From the NCBI RefSeq assembly GCF_032854445.1, contig NC_088300.1, positions 29,367,608 through 29,431,607 of the forward strand: DNA of 64,000 nucleotides, given 5' to 3'. Position numbers and translations under genes: made by a program. Shown in pieces: positions 61,571-64,000 of this stretch; the first letter of the stretch is position 1, and each line of letters starts with the position of its first letter. This DNA is from Liolophura sinensis. Taxonomy: Eukaryota > Mollusca > Polyplacophora > Chitonida > Chitonidae. Under the pieces are notes generated by a model that saw nothing but the letters and a program-made list of their open reading frames with translations, did not search any database and had not been told where the DNA came from.

Positions 61571-61966
61571 TTGATTGTGGTGAGCCTGTAAGTAGATAAT
61601 GACTCCTGGCCTTTCGAGTGTGTGCTAGGGTATATGACTACTCTTATCAAGTCTTCACTCCTGGGTTGATGTATAAATAAAGTAACAATGTTTATTCACT
61701 GACAATTACTTGGCAAGTGAGGCAGGTAAAGAGGGTTGTGTAGAGAGGAGGTAACTGGGTCAGTCAGGCTTCAGTCAGGACAGCAGGGATAGGGGGGAAA
61801 GCAGCAGTCACTTCACCTGAGTTTTTACCTGCTAATTAAATTCAGAAGACCTGTTGCCATGGACTTATCAGACAAACAGCTGACCCAGAAATTTTAGAGA
61901 GGCAGTGCGCTATGAATTAAGCCAGCCAGAATTCCATTAATCTTAAGCCTCATGTTGTTGTTGTAG

Positions 61967-62035
61967 GCAGATGGTCATCCAGTGAGCACTGACAATGTCC
62001 CATTGTGGAATAAAGAGGTCTTTGTTGTAGGTTAG
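61967..62035 (+). CDS. Candidate terminal exon a of the membrane-protein gene
   Basis: Acceptor TTGTTGTTGTAG followed, in the required phase 0, by 22 codons (ADGHPVSTDNVPLWNKEVFV, then VG) and TAG at 62033. It would continue LNT of exon 4. Competes with the candidates at 62567 and 63391; at most one need be right. Confidence 0.25.
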   Translation, partial: ADGHPVSTDNVPLWNKEVFVVG

Positions 62036-62566
62036 CACTGTTGGGGCCTGTCTCCAGTTTATTATCCCTCAGGCTAGGCTTCACTAATTCATATACATGT
62101 ATACAGCGCACGTGTTGCCAAAGTGATATGGCCTTTTATCATTCAATTATCTTCATCATGCCACTTGATAATCAAAAACATATACAGAGAGCCTACTTGC
62201 TAATTTTAGTTGCTAAAGATGTCCAGTATTAAATGTACTGTTTTATACTCGGGATCATTGCTTACTATTTTTAAAAATGTTTAGGTTAAAAATATCCGTT
62301 TGTTGTAACCCTTAACGACTGCTTAAACATTGACCACTTGTAAATTCCCCAAGTAGGCCATTGCACTCCTGGACACTTCAGCTGAGCATCATTGTCAAGT
62401 AAAGAGGACAGGTGTTGTTTGAGGCAAAGTTTCGAGACCCCCTCTTGTGCCCCTCACGGTTGAAGTGACTCTGAAGCAGATGTATTGTAAGGGTTCGTCC
62501 ACATAACTATCAAAATTCCGGACATGCTTTAGCCTTTTGTGTGTCAACCTGTTTTCTCTTTGGCAG

Positions 62567-62725
62567 TTTTATCAGGCACATATCCCGAGAAGGATTGAGG
62601 CCATTTTACAAACATGGCATAAGTGGATCACCCGTCTCATGTATAGCAGTGTGCGTAAATCAGCCAGCAAACATTCTCCTGAGAACACAAACGCTGCACC
62701 TAGATTCCTCACACAATACTTTTAA
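62567..62725 (+). CDS. Candidate terminal exon b of the membrane-protein gene
   Basis: Good acceptor CCTGTTTTCTCTTTGGCAG. In phase 0 it reads 52 codons (starting FYQAHIPRRIEAILQTWHK, basic) to TAA at 62723. In another register the same DNA is open for 67 codons from 62541, so the open frame by itself is weak evidence. Confidence 0.22.
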   Translation, partial: FYQAHIPRRIEAILQTWHKWITRLMYSSVRKSASKHSPENTNAAPRFLTQYF

Positions 62726-63390
62726 AGGAGGGGCAAAATCTTAATGACTATTCAAGGGCCTGACCATTCACAGCCTGAAGCTGTTGAGAACTAGAGAATA
62801 AACTTTCTGACCTATCGTGGTTTTCTACCTGACACCTTAGTTTATACCTGGAAGTTTTAATTATAAACCTGTTCTTCAGAGGCTAGTGTAAGGATAAATA
62901 GGTCACCTGGAATGAAATTATTTTATTCCCAGGAATGCGCGTTTTTATTGTTAGAAATGTGCACAATACATGCTTGTGTCTGCTTTAAATTAGTTCAGTT
63001 TGCTATAAATATATTTCCCACTTTTTCATCTTAAGAACTTATACTGAAAATTGCCTATTTTAATATACACGCAAGCGTTTGTATATAAATCTGAATTCCA
63101 GAAAATTGGAGTAGAGATATGCATAAATCTATCAATATGTGTTAAACATTCTTGAGCACAGAGTTCAACATCAATCAAATAGATATATCAGTTGTGAGTA
63201 GTGCGGATGTCTATATGAATTCTTATAAAACTATGCTAAATATTCCTGTTAGAAGCGTGTGTAGACATACATTTACATACTATCTTGAAATCTGATATGC
63301 ATTTTACTCTGATATGCATTTTACTCAGATGAAGACCTAACATTAACATTATAAGTGTTTTTTTTTTACTCAGTAATGTATGTTTTCTAG

Positions 63391-63474
63391 GGGAGACCTA
63401 GCTCTGGAGGTCTGGAGTTGAAGTGGAAAATTGGGCTTTTGTGGACTTCTGAAAGTGTTGTGAATATGAATTAG
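63391..63474 (+). CDS. Candidate terminal exon c of the membrane-protein gene
   Basis: Acceptor GTATGTTTTCTAG after a T run. In phase 0 it reads GRPSSGGLELKWKIGLLWTS and seven more codons to TAG at 63472. Its Gly/Ser start would suit the tail of exon 4. Confidence 0.25.
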   Translation, partial: GRPSSGGLELKWKIGLLWTSESVVNMN

Positions 63475-64000
63475 TTTAGGCTCAGAGCTTGTTCCATGTA
63501 TGTATAAAGATGATACTGTATACAAATACCCAGACATTCATGTGGGATTATTATATGTTTTACACATATGCATCCTTCCTCACAGTTTCATTTCAAACAA
63601 TGTCCAGACATCCAGTTAAACCACTCCCTCATGTTGTGAGCTCGGATCCAACTTGTGCCTTTCATATTTTTTATGAGAACAGAGTATCGATCTTGTGAAC
63701 TTGTTGAAAGCCTTATTTCCAAAACTGCTTGCTGGTCATAACTTAGGGGGCCTTAGGGGCCTACTGTACTTAGTATAGTGACATCTTAAACATTCCATTC
63801 TTACACTTCATTGCTACTGAAAGATGCTATGATGAGTTTTAGTTCAGAGAGGTTTGCCGTGAGTGTAATGGCCCACATTCATGGACTAAGAGTAATCAAT
63901 GTTGATATCCGGCACTCTCAGCCAGCTGTTTGCTGATGTGACAAAGAGGTCAGTTTTGCAACCATAATTATCTACATTATGCATACATTGAAAGATGATT

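Larger units (their letters stand above)
61571..64000. other. Right end of window; candidate terminal exons, no certain gene
   Basis: Apart from the three candidate terminal exons listed separately, the stretch is AT-rich. It has a SINE A tail relic at about 63145-63185 and short overlapping frames. No complete gene supported. Confidence 0.45.

Overview
The window is nuclear DNA from an animal with large introns, AT-rich and gene-poor. The best clue to the group is its repeats. Several families of tRNA-derived SINEs have tails of the type found in mollusc genomes (a 3' part around TTTGATTGGTGTTTTACGCC followed by (AAAT)n). There is also a Penelope-like element with a GIY-YIG domain, a Crypton-type tyrosine recombinase relic, and CR1/Jockey-type LINE debris. 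A marine mollusc (bivalve or gastropod) is the most likely source; I cannot name a species. There are no prokaryotic operons, rRNA, CRISPR arrays or phage.

One gene is well supported. Four exons on the + strand (31016-31181, 41120-41260, 51718-51779, 56322-56468) have consensus splice sites and phases that fit (1, 1, 0, 0). They join into one open frame of 172 codons. The product has a signal peptide, almost no ectodomain (about 7 residues), one membrane helix, and a Ser/Gly/Lys-rich cytoplasmic tail. Its introns are about 9.9, 10.5 and 4.5 kb. The C-terminus is not settled: three possible terminal exons in the right phase lie between 61.9 and 63.5 kb. I do not recognise the family.

Left part (1-30 kb): mostly intergenic. 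It holds a Crypton-like recombinase pseudogene (1.8-2.6 kb, minus), a 50-bp minisatellite (5.3-5.9 kb), a foldback MITE (7.9-8.5 kb) beside an intact SINE with perfect target duplications (8.57-8.84 kb), a possible minus-strand gene start near 11.9 kb with a possible exon near 11 kb, a minus-strand ORF with a PIP-box-like N-terminus (14.4-14.6 kb), degenerate minisatellites (16.4-17.3, 17.7-18.5 kb), a cluster of SINEs (22.5-29.1 kb), and a mariner-like deletion derivative (25.8-26.0 kb).

Middle and right (31-64 kb): the membrane-protein gene, whose introns carry further minisatellites, SINEs, TIR elements and a minus-strand LINE fragment (48.5-49.2 kb). Downstream is a broken Penelope-like element bounded by inverted repeats of about 190 bp (59.7-61.6 kb).

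Most of the remaining ORFs of 60-120 codons look like chance or repeat-derived frames and are not annotated. The most informative observations are the minimal-ectodomain membrane protein, the 3' module shared by otherwise different SINE families, and the inverted-repeat Penelope element.
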